Shown piece after piece: positions 8,550-17,933 of a stretch of DNA of 40,906 nucleotides (positions are counted from its first letter, which is position 1; every line of letters starts with the position of its first letter). Under the pieces are notes generated by a model. It had not been told where the DNA came from, searched no databases, and saw nothing but the letters and a program-made list of their open reading frames with translations. A program made the position numbers and the translations under genes. The DNA is from Flavobacteriales bacterium (GTDB taxonomy: Bacteria; Bacteroidota; Bacteroidia; Flavobacteriales; Flavobacteriaceae): NCBI GenBank assembly GCA_027066365.1, contig JAMONV010000036.1, positions 1 to 40,906 on the forward strand. Direction: 5' to 3'.

Positions 8550-9502
8550 CCGAACAACAAAAAACCTTTGAATTGCTGGCCGAAAAAATGCCGCAACTAA
8601 AAAACGAAATCCACAAACGGATTATCGGACAAGAACACATTATTCATTCCATTCTCATATCACTACTAGCCAACGGACACAGCCTGCTGATCGGCGTACC
8701 CGGATTGGCCAAAACCCTAATAATCAAAACCCTTGCCGAGGCCCTCGATTTATCCTTCAACCGCATCCAATTCACCCCCGACCTTATGCCCTCGGACATA
8801 CTCGGAAACGAAATCCTCGACCGCGACCACCGCTTCCGGTTTATCAAAGGACCCGTATTCGCCCACATCATCCTGGCCGACGAAATCAACCGAACCCCGC
8901 CCAAAACACAATCCGCCTTACTCGAAGCTATGCAAGAAAAACGTGTTACCGTAGCCGGTAACGATTTCGAATTGGAAAAACCCTTCTTCGTCTTGGCCAC
9001 ACAAAACCCCATCGAACAAGAAGGAACATATCCCCTACCCGAAGCTCAACTCGACCGTTTTATGTTCTCAATCCATTTGGACTATCCGTCCATGGAAAAC
9101 GAATTGAAAATCGCCAGCGAAACCACATCCGGCAAAAAAATACAAATCAATCCCATACTAAACCGCCAACAAATCCTCGCATTCCAAAACCTGACCCGAA
9201 ATATCCCCGCCACACCCACCGTCATCCGGTATGCCGTGGAACTGGTGCGAAAAACCCGGCCCGGAACCCCCGAGGCATCGGAAAAAGTGAATAAATACAT
9301 CCGCTACGGCGCAGGGCCCAGAGCTTCGCAATATCTCGTGCTTGGCGCCAAAGCCAACGCCCTGCTCAACGGCAAACTCGCCCCCGACATCGAAGACATT
9401 CAAGCCGTCGCCGAAAACGTCCTCCGACACCGCATCCTGCGTAATTACAAAGCCGAAGCCGAAGGAATTTCCGAAGCCGGCATCATCTCCGGCTTATTAT
9501 AA
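8546..9502 (+). CDS. MoxR-type AAA+ ATPase
   Basis: A 318-residue cytosolic AAA+ protein. Walker A is GVPGLAKT at residues 50-57, Walker B HIILADEINR at about 107-116 with the MoxR-typical TPPKTQSALLEAMQE after it, and the sensor-1 region is LATQNPIEQEGTYPLPEAQ. The C-terminal lid (LRHRILRNYKAEAEG) is present. MoxR ATPases act as chaperones for maturation of protein complexes, often with VWA-domain partners, but none is encoded here. Its start overlaps the surA stop (ATGA). Close linkage of surA-type genes and a MoxR gene is, to my knowledge, common in Flavobacteriia. Confidence 0.93.
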   Translation: MTEQQKTFELLAEKMPQLKNEIHKRIIGQEHIIHSILISLLANGHSLLIGVPGLAKTLIIKTLAEALDLSFNRIQFTPDLMPSDILGNEILDRDHRFRFIKGPVFAHIILADEINRTPPKTQSALLEAMQEKRVTVAGNDFELEKPFFVLATQNPIEQEGTYPLPEAQLDRFMFSIHLDYPSMENELKIASETTSGKKIQINPILNRQQILAFQNLTRNIPATPTVIRYAVELVRKTRPGTPEASEKVNKYIRYGAGPRASQYLVLGAKANALLNGKLAPDIEDIQAVAENVLRHRILRNYKAEAEGISEAGIISGLL

Positions 9503-9647
9503 CCTCATCCAAACCACCCCTTTTCAAACCCGAAATCACAAACCATACGAACCCCACAAAAAAACAAAACTTATTCGCCACACACGCCGCATGGATTCAT
9601 CATTATCGTTTCATCCCTTAAAATATTTTCAAATATTCAAAAAGCTA

Positions 9648-9663
9648 TTTTCATAGTTGAAAA
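9648..9663. promoter_or_regulatory. Operator-like palindrome 1
   Basis: TTTTCA-N4-TGAAAA, a perfect 6-base inverted repeat upstream of the promoter for the membrane protein at 9755. Its half-site resembles that of the second palindrome at 9692. Confidence 0.35.
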
Positions 9664-9691
9664 ATTAAATTTTATACAAAGAAAAAAATAT

Positions 9692-9710
9692 ATTTTCGAT
9701 ACTCGAAAAT
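9692..9710. promoter_or_regulatory. Operator-like palindrome 2
   Basis: ATTTTCGA-TAC-TCGAAAAT, a perfect 8-base inverted repeat with a 3-base centre, ending 3 bases before the -7 box. A regulator bound here would cover the spacer of the promoter, as repressors often do. Confidence 0.5.
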
Positions 9711-9713
9711 CAT

Positions 9714-9721
9714 TATATTTG
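9714..9721 (+). promoter_or_regulatory. -7 promoter box
   Basis: TATATTTG matches TAnnTTTG exactly. It predicts a transcript start around 9728, before the ATG at 9755. It also shows that a TTG inside this box (9719) is not the start of the downstream gene. Confidence 0.6.
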
Positions 9722-9754
9722 CATGATAATTACTATTTGAAAAACAAAGGGGGG

Positions 9755-10822
9755 ATGTTTACCAAATGGCAACGCAAATACAGAGAACTGTCCGGCTTTC
9801 AAAAAAAAGTCTACGGTGGCATTTCCGTATTAATCATACTCGTTCTGATATTCCTTCTGGTTTACATCTTCCTGCCTTCACAAATCTATATCGAAGGGCA
9901 AAAAACAGTCTATGCCCCCAAAGATATCATCTACGTAAAAGTCAACGAAAACCATGTTATCAGAGAAATCCTTCCCTTTTTTAATAACATCGATCCCATC
10001 AAAGATTCCGTCATCCTCACCGATTACGGAAAAAAACTCAGATTGGTTTTTAGAAAAAAAGGCTATCCCGGTGAATTTTTATACCAATCCATAGAAATGA
10101 TTCCTTATAAAAAAATAAAACAAAAACTTACTTGTAGCCACGTTACGTTTTTATCCGATTGGAAATTCAACTATATCAACGACACCACAACACGGGTGAA
10201 CTACTATATTCACGGAAAAACCGACTTCTTTCATAAACTGCAACTCTACTGCTTGAGTAAAAAAATTCCGGCCAATCTAGACTCGGCCAAAAAAAATATC
10301 GAAAACCAAATAAAAAACACACTCCGGCAAATTCATTTCTCCGACATAGGATTCCTTCCGCAAGACAGTATACTCTACCTCTATCATGAACACAACACAA
10401 CCAAAGGCGATTGGATGAAAAAATGGGACGAAAATTTTTCCAATGTGTTGTTGTATGCCCTCAAAAACAAAGCCATTAACCTTTCCAAACCCTTGTTCAA
10501 CTTATTTTATTTCCAATCCGGTGATTCCTTGAAACTGCGCTCCTGCACACCTCTGCGTGTGCCGATCAAAACCGAACAATCACCCTACCACTGCGACAGC
10601 CTTTACATCAAAAACTACTACGCTTTTCAATTTAACGGAGCCTATGAATACCTGCCCTATATGCTCCTAAAAGCCGATAGCGTATTGCAATCAAAACATT
10701 TGGAAAAAGATTACTCCAAACCTATCATCGAACAATTCATAAAAGGACACACATACAGTGATGACGAAATGAAGTGGGAAACCCGCTTATTAATTCCCGT
10801 TAAATCCGAAAAAAATGAATAA
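9755..10822 (+). CDS. Unknown protein with one N-terminal transmembrane segment
   Basis: A 355-residue protein starting at ATG 9755, chosen because a run of six G (9749-9754) precedes it and the promoter box lies just upstream; the frame stays open to a TTG at 9719 within the promoter. After a basic, helical stretch (FTKWQRKYRELSGFQKKVYG) comes one strong hydrophobic segment at about residues 22-43 (VLIILVLIFLLVYIFL), then about 310 residues likely outside the cytoplasm. These include many aromatic and Lys residues and several cysteines. I recognise no family. The gene overlaps crcB by 8 bases and appears to be controlled by the two palindromes upstream. Confidence 0.75.
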   Translation: MFTKWQRKYRELSGFQKKVYGGISVLIILVLIFLLVYIFLPSQIYIEGQKTVYAPKDIIYVKVNENHVIREILPFFNNIDPIKDSVILTDYGKKLRLVFRKKGYPGEFLYQSIEMIPYKKIKQKLTCSHVTFLSDWKFNYINDTTTRVNYYIHGKTDFFHKLQLYCLSKKIPANLDSAKKNIENQIKNTLRQIHFSDIGFLPQDSILYLYHEHNTTKGDWMKKWDENFSNVLLYALKNKAINLSKPLFNLFYFQSGDSLKLRSCTPLRVPIKTEQSPYHCDSLYIKNYYAFQFNGAYEYLPYMLLKADSVLQSKHLEKDYSKPIIEQFIKGHTYSDDEMKWETRLLIPVKSEKNE

Positions 10823-11189
10823 ATTCCTATTTATTTTTCTGGGTGGAGGAGCCGGCAGCATTTTCAGATACTATTTGGGAAAATGGTTTAACGGCTCCGA
10901 TTTTCTGATGCCCTACGGAACATTTACGGCCAACATAGCCGGAAGTTTCTTAATTGGGTTGCTTACCGGAATTATATTCAAACTCCAAATGCAACACTCG
11001 GCGTGGGCCTATTTGATTTTAATCGGATTCTTGGGCGGCTTTACCACCTTTTCTACCTTTGCCTTCGAAAATTTCAACTTCTGGAAAGAAGGCAATATGC
11101 TTATATTCTTCACCTATTTTTCTTCAACCCTCATCATGGGTCTTTTTTCAGTGGCTTTCGGCTATTATTTGAGCAAATTCATTATCTGA
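10815..11189 (+). CDS. crcB: CrcB/Fluc fluoride exporter
   Basis: A 124-residue, four-helix inner-membrane protein of normal Fluc length. Signature motifs are present: GGGAGSIFRYYLG near the start, PYGTFTANIAGSFLIG in helix 2 (with the pore Asn), and GFLGGFTTFSTFAFE with the phenylalanine/serine track and break in helix 3. Fluc proteins form antiparallel dimers that let fluoride leave the cytoplasm. The start overlaps the end of the unknown membrane protein by 8 bases, so the two are probably coupled. I saw no fluoride riboswitch upstream. Confidence 0.93.
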   Translation: MNKFLFIFLGGGAGSIFRYYLGKWFNGSDFLMPYGTFTANIAGSFLIGLLTGIIFKLQMQHSAWAYLILIGFLGGFTTFSTFAFENFNFWKEGNMLIFFTYFSSTLIMGLFSVAFGYYLSKFII

Positions 11190-11239
11190 TTCCCATTCCT
11201 TTCCGGTTAAACGTTTTCCCCTTTTTCCCTAAAAATCAT

Positions 11240-11247
11240 TATCTTTG
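11240..11247 (+). promoter_or_regulatory. -7 promoter box of gyrB
   Basis: TATCTTTG matches TAnnTTTG, 32 bases before the gyrB start codon. No convincing -33 TTG is visible. Confidence 0.5.
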
Positions 11248-11267
11248 TATATTCTTTATATAAATAA

Positions 11268-13244
<1,977 letters not shown>

Positions 13245-13258
13245 GGCACGATTTTTGT
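13245..13258 (+). promoter_or_regulatory. Candidate sigma-54 promoter for the outer-membrane protein gene
   Basis: GGCACG-ATTT-TTGT matches the sigma-54 pattern TGGCACG-N4-TTGC except for the first T and last C, with correct -24/-12 spacing (second G of GG to the G of TTG is 11 bases). The first A of the surrounding 16-mer overlaps the gyrB stop codon. The predicted start is near 13270, 14 bases before the next ATG. Confidence 0.45.
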
Positions 13259-13283
13259 AACTCTAATTACAAAACCGGCAACT

Positions 13284-14324
13284 ATGAAGCGGTTCTTTTT
13301 TTTCTTATTTGCAGTATTACATTACGGGCTTACCGCCCAACACTTTTTCAATCAATATAAAGAAGATGCCAACACCTATATCCGGCACTACAGCCGGCCG
13401 CTTTTCGAAGCCAATTTATACAACTTTTCCGACGGTTGGATACAACGTGCAAAACCCCTCAAAACCCTCTCCTTTGCACTCCAAATTACAGCCAATTACT
13501 CCTTTATCCCCGAAAACAAACAAAAATTTACTTTTAATCCTTCGGAATACACCTACGTCAGCCTCGCCGATAGCTTGGGAAACCCGGTAGGCCCCCAAAC
13601 CTTACCGACCGTATTCGGCAAGGATACCGATTTTTATTTACACATCAAAGCACCTTCAAATTCCGGCGGCACATACGATTATGTGGATTTGAAAGCACCC
13701 AAAGGATTTAAACGGGATATCGAGGAAGCCGTCAAATATTTCAAAGTAGGCATGCCCGGCGTAAATATCCAATTGAATGCAGGATTACCTTTTCAGTCCG
13801 AAATCATGATTCGCTATTTTCCCCAAACAAATTATGCGGGTTTTGAAGCAAACTTGCTGGGTATCGGCTTAAAACACGAAATCGGGCATTATTTTCTGGA
13901 AGACGAATCGAATCTGCACCTAGCGGCATTTGCCGTTTATGCCGGCGGTAAAATTCAAGCCGCTCATGAAGACTTGGACGATTTGACCGCCATTTTCAAA
14001 ATCAACTCCTATCAAGTGGGAGGCGCCGCTTCATTGGATTTCAAATTCCTCTCCCTCTACGGAAGCGCCGCTTATATCCGCGGAACTTCCGCCTTTCAAC
14101 TCACCGGAACTTACACCTACACCTACGATATCCTCGACACCAATGACAACGTTATCGGACAAGGAAGCGAAACCATTTCGGATCCGCTTGACTTGCATTT
14201 TGCCGTTAATACTTTCAGAATTTCCACGGGAATTTATCTTAATTTAAAATTTTTGCGTATCTTTGCGCAGTATAATTTTCAAAAATATCACGGATTTCAG
14301 GCGGGTATTAGTGCGAATATTTAA
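13284..14324 (+). CDS. Outer-membrane beta-barrel-like protein (DUF6588-like)
   Basis: A 346-residue exported protein with a signal peptide (MKRFFFFLFAVLHYGLTAQ). The body alternates hydrophobic and polar residues with many Gly/Tyr/Phe, as in beta-barrels, and has the phrases SEIMIRYFP and GIGLKHEIGHYF, which I associate with the Bacteroidota-specific DUF6588 group. The last strand ends in aromatic-rich sequence (FAQYNFQKYHGFQAGI). No function is known. A possible sigma-54 promoter lies between gyrB and this gene. A small lipoprotein gene follows after 14 bases. Confidence 0.7.
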   Translation: MKRFFFFLFAVLHYGLTAQHFFNQYKEDANTYIRHYSRPLFEANLYNFSDGWIQRAKPLKTLSFALQITANYSFIPENKQKFTFNPSEYTYVSLADSLGNPVGPQTLPTVFGKDTDFYLHIKAPSNSGGTYDYVDLKAPKGFKRDIEEAVKYFKVGMPGVNIQLNAGLPFQSEIMIRYFPQTNYAGFEANLLGIGLKHEIGHYFLEDESNLHLAAFAVYAGGKIQAAHEDLDDLTAIFKINSYQVGGAASLDFKFLSLYGSAAYIRGTSAFQLTGTYTYTYDILDTNDNVIGQGSETISDPLDLHFAVNTFRISTGIYLNLKFLRIFAQYNFQKYHGFQAGISANI

Positions 14325-14338
14325 AAATCAATTGCAAT

Positions 14339-14491
14339 ATGAAACGTTTTTTTGCCATTTTATCAATCGGAGCTATGTTAAGCCTAAGCGCTTGCGGCAG
14401 CTATGAAGATTGCCGTTCATCACTGGATCAACAACCGGATATCCAAACACCTGCACACACCGTAACCGTATTGAAGCAAGATAAAGCTTAA
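14339..14491 (+). CDS. Small lipoprotein, 50 residues
   Basis: A short frame with a clear lipoprotein signal: MKRFFAILSIGAMLSLSAC, lipobox LSAC, followed by GSYEDCRSSLDQQ and ending KQDKA. The mature part is only ~32 residues. I recall similar tiny lipoproteins with a SYEDCR-like segment in Flavobacteriia, but no function. It follows the outer-membrane protein by 14 bases and precedes a hairpin terminator, so the two probably share a transcript. Confidence 0.7.
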   Translation: MKRFFAILSIGAMLSLSACGSYEDCRSSLDQQPDIQTPAHTVTVLKQDKA

Positions 14492-14524
14492 CCGGACAAA
14501 AAGCCGAATCAGGCAAAAATTATC

Positions 14525-14567
14525 ACCTCTTTCTATCCGTCCATAATAAAAACAAATGGAAAGAGGT
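14525..14567 (+). terminator. Hairpin terminator
   Basis: ACCTCTTTC (14525-14533) pairs with GAAAGAGGT (14559-14567), followed by a T-rich stretch TTTATTATT. The loop is long (25 bases). It would end the outer-membrane protein/lipoprotein transcript. Confidence 0.5.
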
Positions 14568-14611
14568 TTTATTATTCAATGAGGTTTGAGAATTTTGCAA
14601 ATAAATCTATC

Positions 14612-15358
14612 ATGAAAACGATTGTTTCTCCGGCTAAAAAATTAAATGAAAAAGCGCTTTTCCCTGAAAATTTAACCTTTACCCAACCGGTTTTTATCAA
14701 AGAAGCCCGGAAACTGGTGGAAAAATTACGCCGGATGACACCGCAAGAAATAGCCGGATTTATGGAAATTTCAGACAAAATGGCAGAACAAAACTATCAA
14801 CGTTTTCAAAATTGGAACCCGGAAGGTCAAATTCCGGCTGTTTTTCTTTACAACGGCGATACATACAAAGGATTGGATATTCAAACCTTTCCCGTTGACA
14901 AGTTGGGAAACCTTCAAAATACACTACGAATCATCAGCGGATTATACGGCATTTTACGCCCTTTGGATTTGATTTCACCGTATCGATTGGAAATGAAAAG
15001 AGCACTGAAAACAAACGAAAGCAATGATCTGCACAACTTCTGGCGTCATCGAATAACGAACTTTTTGCGCAAAGATCTTAAAGGCGAACCTTTGGTGGTT
15101 TTGGCTAGTAAGGAATACGCTTCGGCCGTCGACTTTGAACACCTCGACGCCCCGGTTTATTTTATCGATTTCAAAGATAACCGCAACGGCCAATTACGCA
15201 CCTTGGGATTGTTTGCCAAGCGTGCGCGCGGAAACATGGCACGCTGGATAGCCGAAAACAACATAAAAAACCCCGAAGACCTCAAGCAATTTAACGGATT
15301 GGGATATACCTACGCCCCAAAGATTTCAACCGAAAACAAATTGGTTTTCATCCGATAG
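14612..15358 (+). CDS. yaaA: YaaA family peroxide-stress protein
   Basis: A 248-residue cytosolic protein. The start is ATG 14612 because family members begin MKTIVSPAKKL-like; the frame extends upstream to 14579 but that part is not conserved. Family hallmarks are present: SPAKKL at the N-terminus, FLYNGDTYKGLD, LSGLYGILRPLDLI-like sequence (here IISGLYGILRPLDLISPYRLEM), and the C-terminal KRARGNMARWI. In E. coli YaaA lowers free iron during peroxide stress and binds DNA. It is monocistronic in appearance, with a terminator upstream and the thioredoxin promoter downstream. Confidence 0.92.
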   Translation: MKTIVSPAKKLNEKALFPENLTFTQPVFIKEARKLVEKLRRMTPQEIAGFMEISDKMAEQNYQRFQNWNPEGQIPAVFLYNGDTYKGLDIQTFPVDKLGNLQNTLRIISGLYGILRPLDLISPYRLEMKRALKTNESNDLHNFWRHRITNFLRKDLKGEPLVVLASKEYASAVDFEHLDAPVYFIDFKDNRNGQLRTLGLFAKRARGNMARWIAENNIKNPEDLKQFNGLGYTYAPKISTENKLVFIR

Positions 15359-15367
15359 ACAACCTGT

Positions 15368-15398
15368 TTGTGAAGGCACGATTTTTGTTATATATTTG
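15368..15398 (+). promoter_or_regulatory. Sigma-A type promoter of the thioredoxin gene
   Basis: TTG at 15368-15370, a 20-base spacer, then TATATTTG at 15391-15398 matches the Bacteroidota TTG/TAnnTTTG arrangement. The start codon is at 15422. Confidence 0.6.
15375..15388 (+). promoter_or_regulatory. Candidate sigma-54 promoter of the thioredoxin gene
   Basis: GGCACG-ATTT-TTGT, part of the same 16-base string found at 13243-13258, with canonical -24/-12 spacing. The predicted start is near 15400, 22 bases before the ATG. It overlaps the sigma-A promoter, so the gene may have two modes of expression. Confidence 0.45.
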
Positions 15399-15421
15399 CG
15401 AACTTAAAAATAATAACCGAC

Positions 15422-15811
15422 ATGGCAGTAGAACACTTAACCCTACAAAAATTCAAAGATCAAATTTTCGATTACGAAAACGAAAAAGAATGGAAATACA
15501 AAGGCAAAGTCCCGGCAGTGGTGGATTTTTACGCCGATTGGTGTCAACCTTGTAAAATGATAGCACCGATTATGGAAAAATTGTCCGAAAAATACGACGG
15601 AAAAGTGAAAATATGGAAATTGGATACCGAAGCCGAACGTGAATTGGCCGCCATGTTCGGTATTCGCAATATTCCTTCCGTCCTGTTTATTCCCATGGAA
15701 GGGACACCCATGATGCAAGTGGGTGCTTTACCCGAGCATCTTTATATTGAAATTATCGAAAAAGAATTGCTCAAAAACAAAGGTGATAACCAAGAAACAG
15801 CGGAGAACTAA
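15422..15811 (+). CDS. Thioredoxin-family protein
   Basis: A 129-residue protein with one thioredoxin fold. The redox site is ADWCQPCKM (Cys41 and Cys44, WCxPC), with the cis-proline loop RNIPSVLF. It lacks a signal peptide, so it should be a cytosolic disulfide reductase. The N-terminus carries an extra ~25 residues (FKDQIFDYENEKEWKYKG) before the first strand, as in many Bacteroidota thioredoxins. It is preceded by overlapping sigma-A and sigma-54-like promoters and followed by a perfect hairpin terminator. Confidence 0.93.
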   Translation: MAVEHLTLQKFKDQIFDYENEKEWKYKGKVPAVVDFYADWCQPCKMIAPIMEKLSEKYDGKVKIWKLDTEAERELAAMFGIRNIPSVLFIPMEGTPMMQVGALPEHLYIEIIEKELLKNKGDNQETAEN

Positions 15812-15838
15812 AAAATTTCACCGAAAAAGTTTAACTTG

Positions 15839-15864
15839 CCCCTTGATTTTTCAAGGGGTTTTTC
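15839..15864 (+). terminator. Intrinsic terminator between trx and folB
   Basis: CCCCTTGA (15839-15846) and TCAAGGGG (15851-15858) form a perfect 8-bp stem with a TTTT loop, followed by TTTTTC. It ends only a few bases before the folB start codon. Confidence 0.85.
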
Positions 15865-15867
15865 ATT

Positions 15868-16224
15868 ATGGATTATATCGTTTTGGAAGACATCAGGTTG
15901 TTCGGTCGACACGGTTGCACCGATGAAGAATACCAATCGGGCGGTGAATTTAGTGTGAGCTTAAAAATAGGCTTGGATCTGGAAGAAGCCGGACGCAACG
16001 ACGACCTGCGCCGAAGTGTCAATTATGCCGAAATTTTTGATATCGTAAAAACGGAAATGAACAAGGCTTCCAAAACAATCGAAAACGTTGCATGGCGCAT
16101 TCGCAAACACATTCTACAACGCTTTCCCTTCATTCAATTCCTCCGGGTGGAAGTAGCCAAATGCCATCCGCCCTTGCACGGTAAAATCAAAGCCAGTAAA
16201 GTTATTTTACATTACCGGAGCTAA
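15868..16224 (+). CDS. folB: Dihydroneopterin aldolase
   Basis: A 118-residue protein of normal FolB length. It opens YIVLEDIRLFGRHGCTDEE, matching the family's YxxHG...E opening, then GGEFSVSLKI, NYAEIFDIV, TIENVAWRI (the conserved E in this helix binds the pterin) and a late VAKCHPPLHGKI carrying the lysine-proline motif. It converts dihydroneopterin to 6-hydroxymethyl-dihydropterin in folate synthesis. Its ATG lies within 10 bases of a strong terminator hairpin, so translation depends on read-through of the trx transcript or on an unseen start. Confidence 0.88.
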   Translation: MDYIVLEDIRLFGRHGCTDEEYQSGGEFSVSLKIGLDLEEAGRNDDLRRSVNYAEIFDIVKTEMNKASKTIENVAWRIRKHILQRFPFIQFLRVEVAKCHPPLHGKIKASKVILHYRS

Positions 16225-16235
16225 AAAAAATTTTC

Positions 16236-16243
16236 TATCTTTG
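16236..16243 (+). promoter_or_regulatory. -7 promoter box of tRNA-Cys
   Basis: TATCTTTG matches TAnnTTTG, 22 bases before the first base of the tRNA. Confidence 0.5.
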
Positions 16244-16264
16244 CAATTGCCAAACGGCAAACAA

Positions 16265-16335
16265 GGTACCTTGGCCGAGTGGCTAGGCAGAGGTCTGCAA
16301 AACCTCGTACAGCGGTTCGAATCCGCTAGGTACCT
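16265..16335 (+). tRNA. trnC: tRNA-Cys (anticodon GCA)
   Basis: A 71-base cloverleaf: acceptor GGTACCT pairs with AGGTACC (16328-16334) and is followed by the discriminator U, as expected for Cys. The D stem is GCC/GGC, the anticodon arm GAGGT-CTGCAAA-ACCTC gives anticodon GCA, and the T arm is AGCGG-TTCGAAT-CCGCT. CCA is not encoded. Confidence 0.97.
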
Positions 16336-16388
16336 CGATTTAAATTCGCATTTCGGGTGGGCGACCGGCTGAAAATAGTTAGGCTCGT

Positions 16389-17153
16389 TTAGAGCCGATT
16401 CAACATGCCCGTAATATTATTGTGGATTTCCAAGGTCTTGGCGTAAACTTTTTCCGGATCGGGGTTTTCGGTCAACAAATAATCCGCAAAACCGTTCATG
16501 AGCTTGGATAAATATTCGATTTCAGCTTTATTTTTTCCGGTTTTAAATTCCATTTTATCGATGCTGTCAATCAAAGCGGTATAATTGCGCATCTGTGCAT
16601 CGAAGATAAGATTGAAATAATCGCTTTTCTCCATTAATTTAGCCATGAAAACAAAAGAAAGCATATGCGTTCGCTCCAAAGCATCCCTTAAGAATCTCTC
16701 ACGGGGTGTTATTTTCACATGGGTTCCGCTCAAGAGTTTTTGATTCAAACGGTTGATTTTGCGATTCATTTCCGAGAAACGCTCATACAATTTTATCGAC
16801 TGCCCGCGTCTGTAAAAATGAATGATTTTATTGCGGATACTATACCAAAATCCCGAAATTTTTTCAATATCGGAATAAAAAGCGGGTTGTGCATCCGCAA
16901 ATTCTTCGGATATCAACAGGTTATGCTCCGCTTGCGCAATTCTGTCATCCAAAAAAGCGGCACTTTGCGAAGGGTTGATTCCCCGGGAATAATATAGATA
17001 AGCCTCCATGGAAGAAAGCATATTGATTTTCATCCTATATAATTGGTCTCGTGCTTCCTCTTTGGATATGGCACGCGAAAATTGACCGTAAGTCATTAAA
17101 GGATAATAGATTAAAACAAACCAAAAACCTATATAAAACCACCTGTTTTTCAT
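16389..17153 (-). CDS. Exported helical protein of unknown function, paralogue A
   Basis: A 254-residue protein with an N-terminal signal peptide (WFYIGFWFVLIYYPLMTYG). The mature part is almost all helix-forming, rich in Lys/Glu/Leu/Met, with a mid-protein FWYSIRNKII segment. Its C-terminal stretch DPEKVYAKTLEIHNN aligns by eye with the ends of the next two genes. I recognise no family; the layout recalls periplasmic helical-bundle sensor domains, but no membrane re-entry or signalling module is present. It is the last gene of a three-gene minus-strand operon, 3 bases after its neighbour. Confidence 0.7.
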   Translation of the reverse strand: MKNRWFYIGFWFVLIYYPLMTYGQFSRAISKEEARDQLYRMKINMLSSMEAYLYYSRGINPSQSAAFLDDRIAQAEHNLLISEEFADAQPAFYSDIEKISGFWYSIRNKIIHFYRRGQSIKLYERFSEMNRKINRLNQKLLSGTHVKITPRERFLRDALERTHMLSFVFMAKLMEKSDYFNLIFDAQMRNYTALIDSIDKMEFKTGKNKAEIEYLSKLMNGFADYLLTENPDPEKVYAKTLEIHNNITGMLNRL

Positions 17154-17156
17154 GGA

Positions 17157-17933
17157 TTATTTATTTAAGGTCGGATAAATCAAATCGAACAAACGAAAAA
17201 CCCGGTTGTTAAATTTCGCATGCGATCGATAAATCACTTCAGGTTTATAACCGTTGTCAATCGCTCTGCCAAAAGTTTTCAAATCCGCTATCATATTGGC
17301 AGTTAAAAAACTAATATTGTTATTTTTTTTATATTTCCTGCGGATTTTCAACAATGATTCCGCATAATCTTCCATGGCTTTATAAACTTTTCCGTTATTT
17401 TGCCGGAGCAAATATTCCTTAAAAATATTTTCCACTCCGTTGTTAATATCGCGAAGGCGGTTCAGCAATGCCAAATCAGGTTCGTCAAAACTCAAAAACA
17501 AGAGAATTTCTTTTTCCAAATTTTCCCGTTGAGAACGAAAACGGTTAAACAACTTTTGAGCATATTTTCGTGATTCGTTTTGACCGGAAACAAGCATCGA
17601 CGAAAGAATATCCCACGATTTTTTCCATTTCATGTGAATTTTAAAAAGTTTTTCGTTTTCCGCCGGAATATTCACCGTCACACTGTCGACCAAAGCATTC
17701 ATAAAGACCACGTCCCGGTTTAATTTATCTTTGGTTTCATAAGGATAAACCCCTCTATCCAAAAATAACATGTCGGCTTCCAATTGATAGGAAAGCATCT
17801 CGGCACGAAACAAATCGGCATAGATTTTCTCCAATTTGTGTGCGTCATATTGCGCCGTCACCGATAATTCGATAAGGAAAATTAAAATAGCGACGCGTAG
17901 AGATTTAATCATAGACATTCCACTTTTACTCAT
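17157..17933 (-). CDS. Exported helical protein of unknown function, paralogue B
   Basis: A 258-residue protein with a signal peptide (SLRVAILIFLIELSVTAQ); a start at the internal methionine before IKSLRVAIL is also possible. The mature part is helical, with KKSWDILSSML in the middle and, near the end, NGYKPEVIYRSHAKFNNRV, which resembles the ends of paralogues A and C. No known family. It overlaps paralogue C by 8 bases and is followed by A after 3 bases, so the three are co-translated and may form one complex. Confidence 0.7.
   Translation of the reverse strand: MSKSGMSMIKSLRVAILIFLIELSVTAQYDAHKLEKIYADLFRAEMLSYQLEADMLFLDRGVYPYETKDKLNRDVVFMNALVDSVTVNIPAENEKLFKIHMKWKKSWDILSSMLVSGQNESRKYAQKLFNRFRSQRENLEKEILLFLSFDEPDLALLNRLRDINNGVENIFKEYLLRQNNGKVYKAMEDYAESLLKIRRKYKKNNNISFLTANMIADLKTFGRAIDNGYKPEVIYRSHAKFNNRVFRLFDLIYPTLNK

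Larger units (their letters stand above)
9503..9754. other. Intergenic region with palindromes and promoter
   Basis: These 252 bases contain no gene. The left half is C/A-rich sequence after moxR without a clear terminator hairpin. The right half, from about 9620, is very AT-rich and holds two palindromes and a TAnnTTTG box listed separately. Confidence 0.6.

Noticed and set aside
9342-9656. A 104-codon frame crossing the end of moxR
   Set aside because: Pro/Thr/Ser-rich shifted frame over moxR; no start context.
10700-10815. Fluoride riboswitch before crcB
   Set aside because: The bases before crcB are coding sequence of the upstream gene, and no crcB-motif RNA pseudoknot could be recognised.
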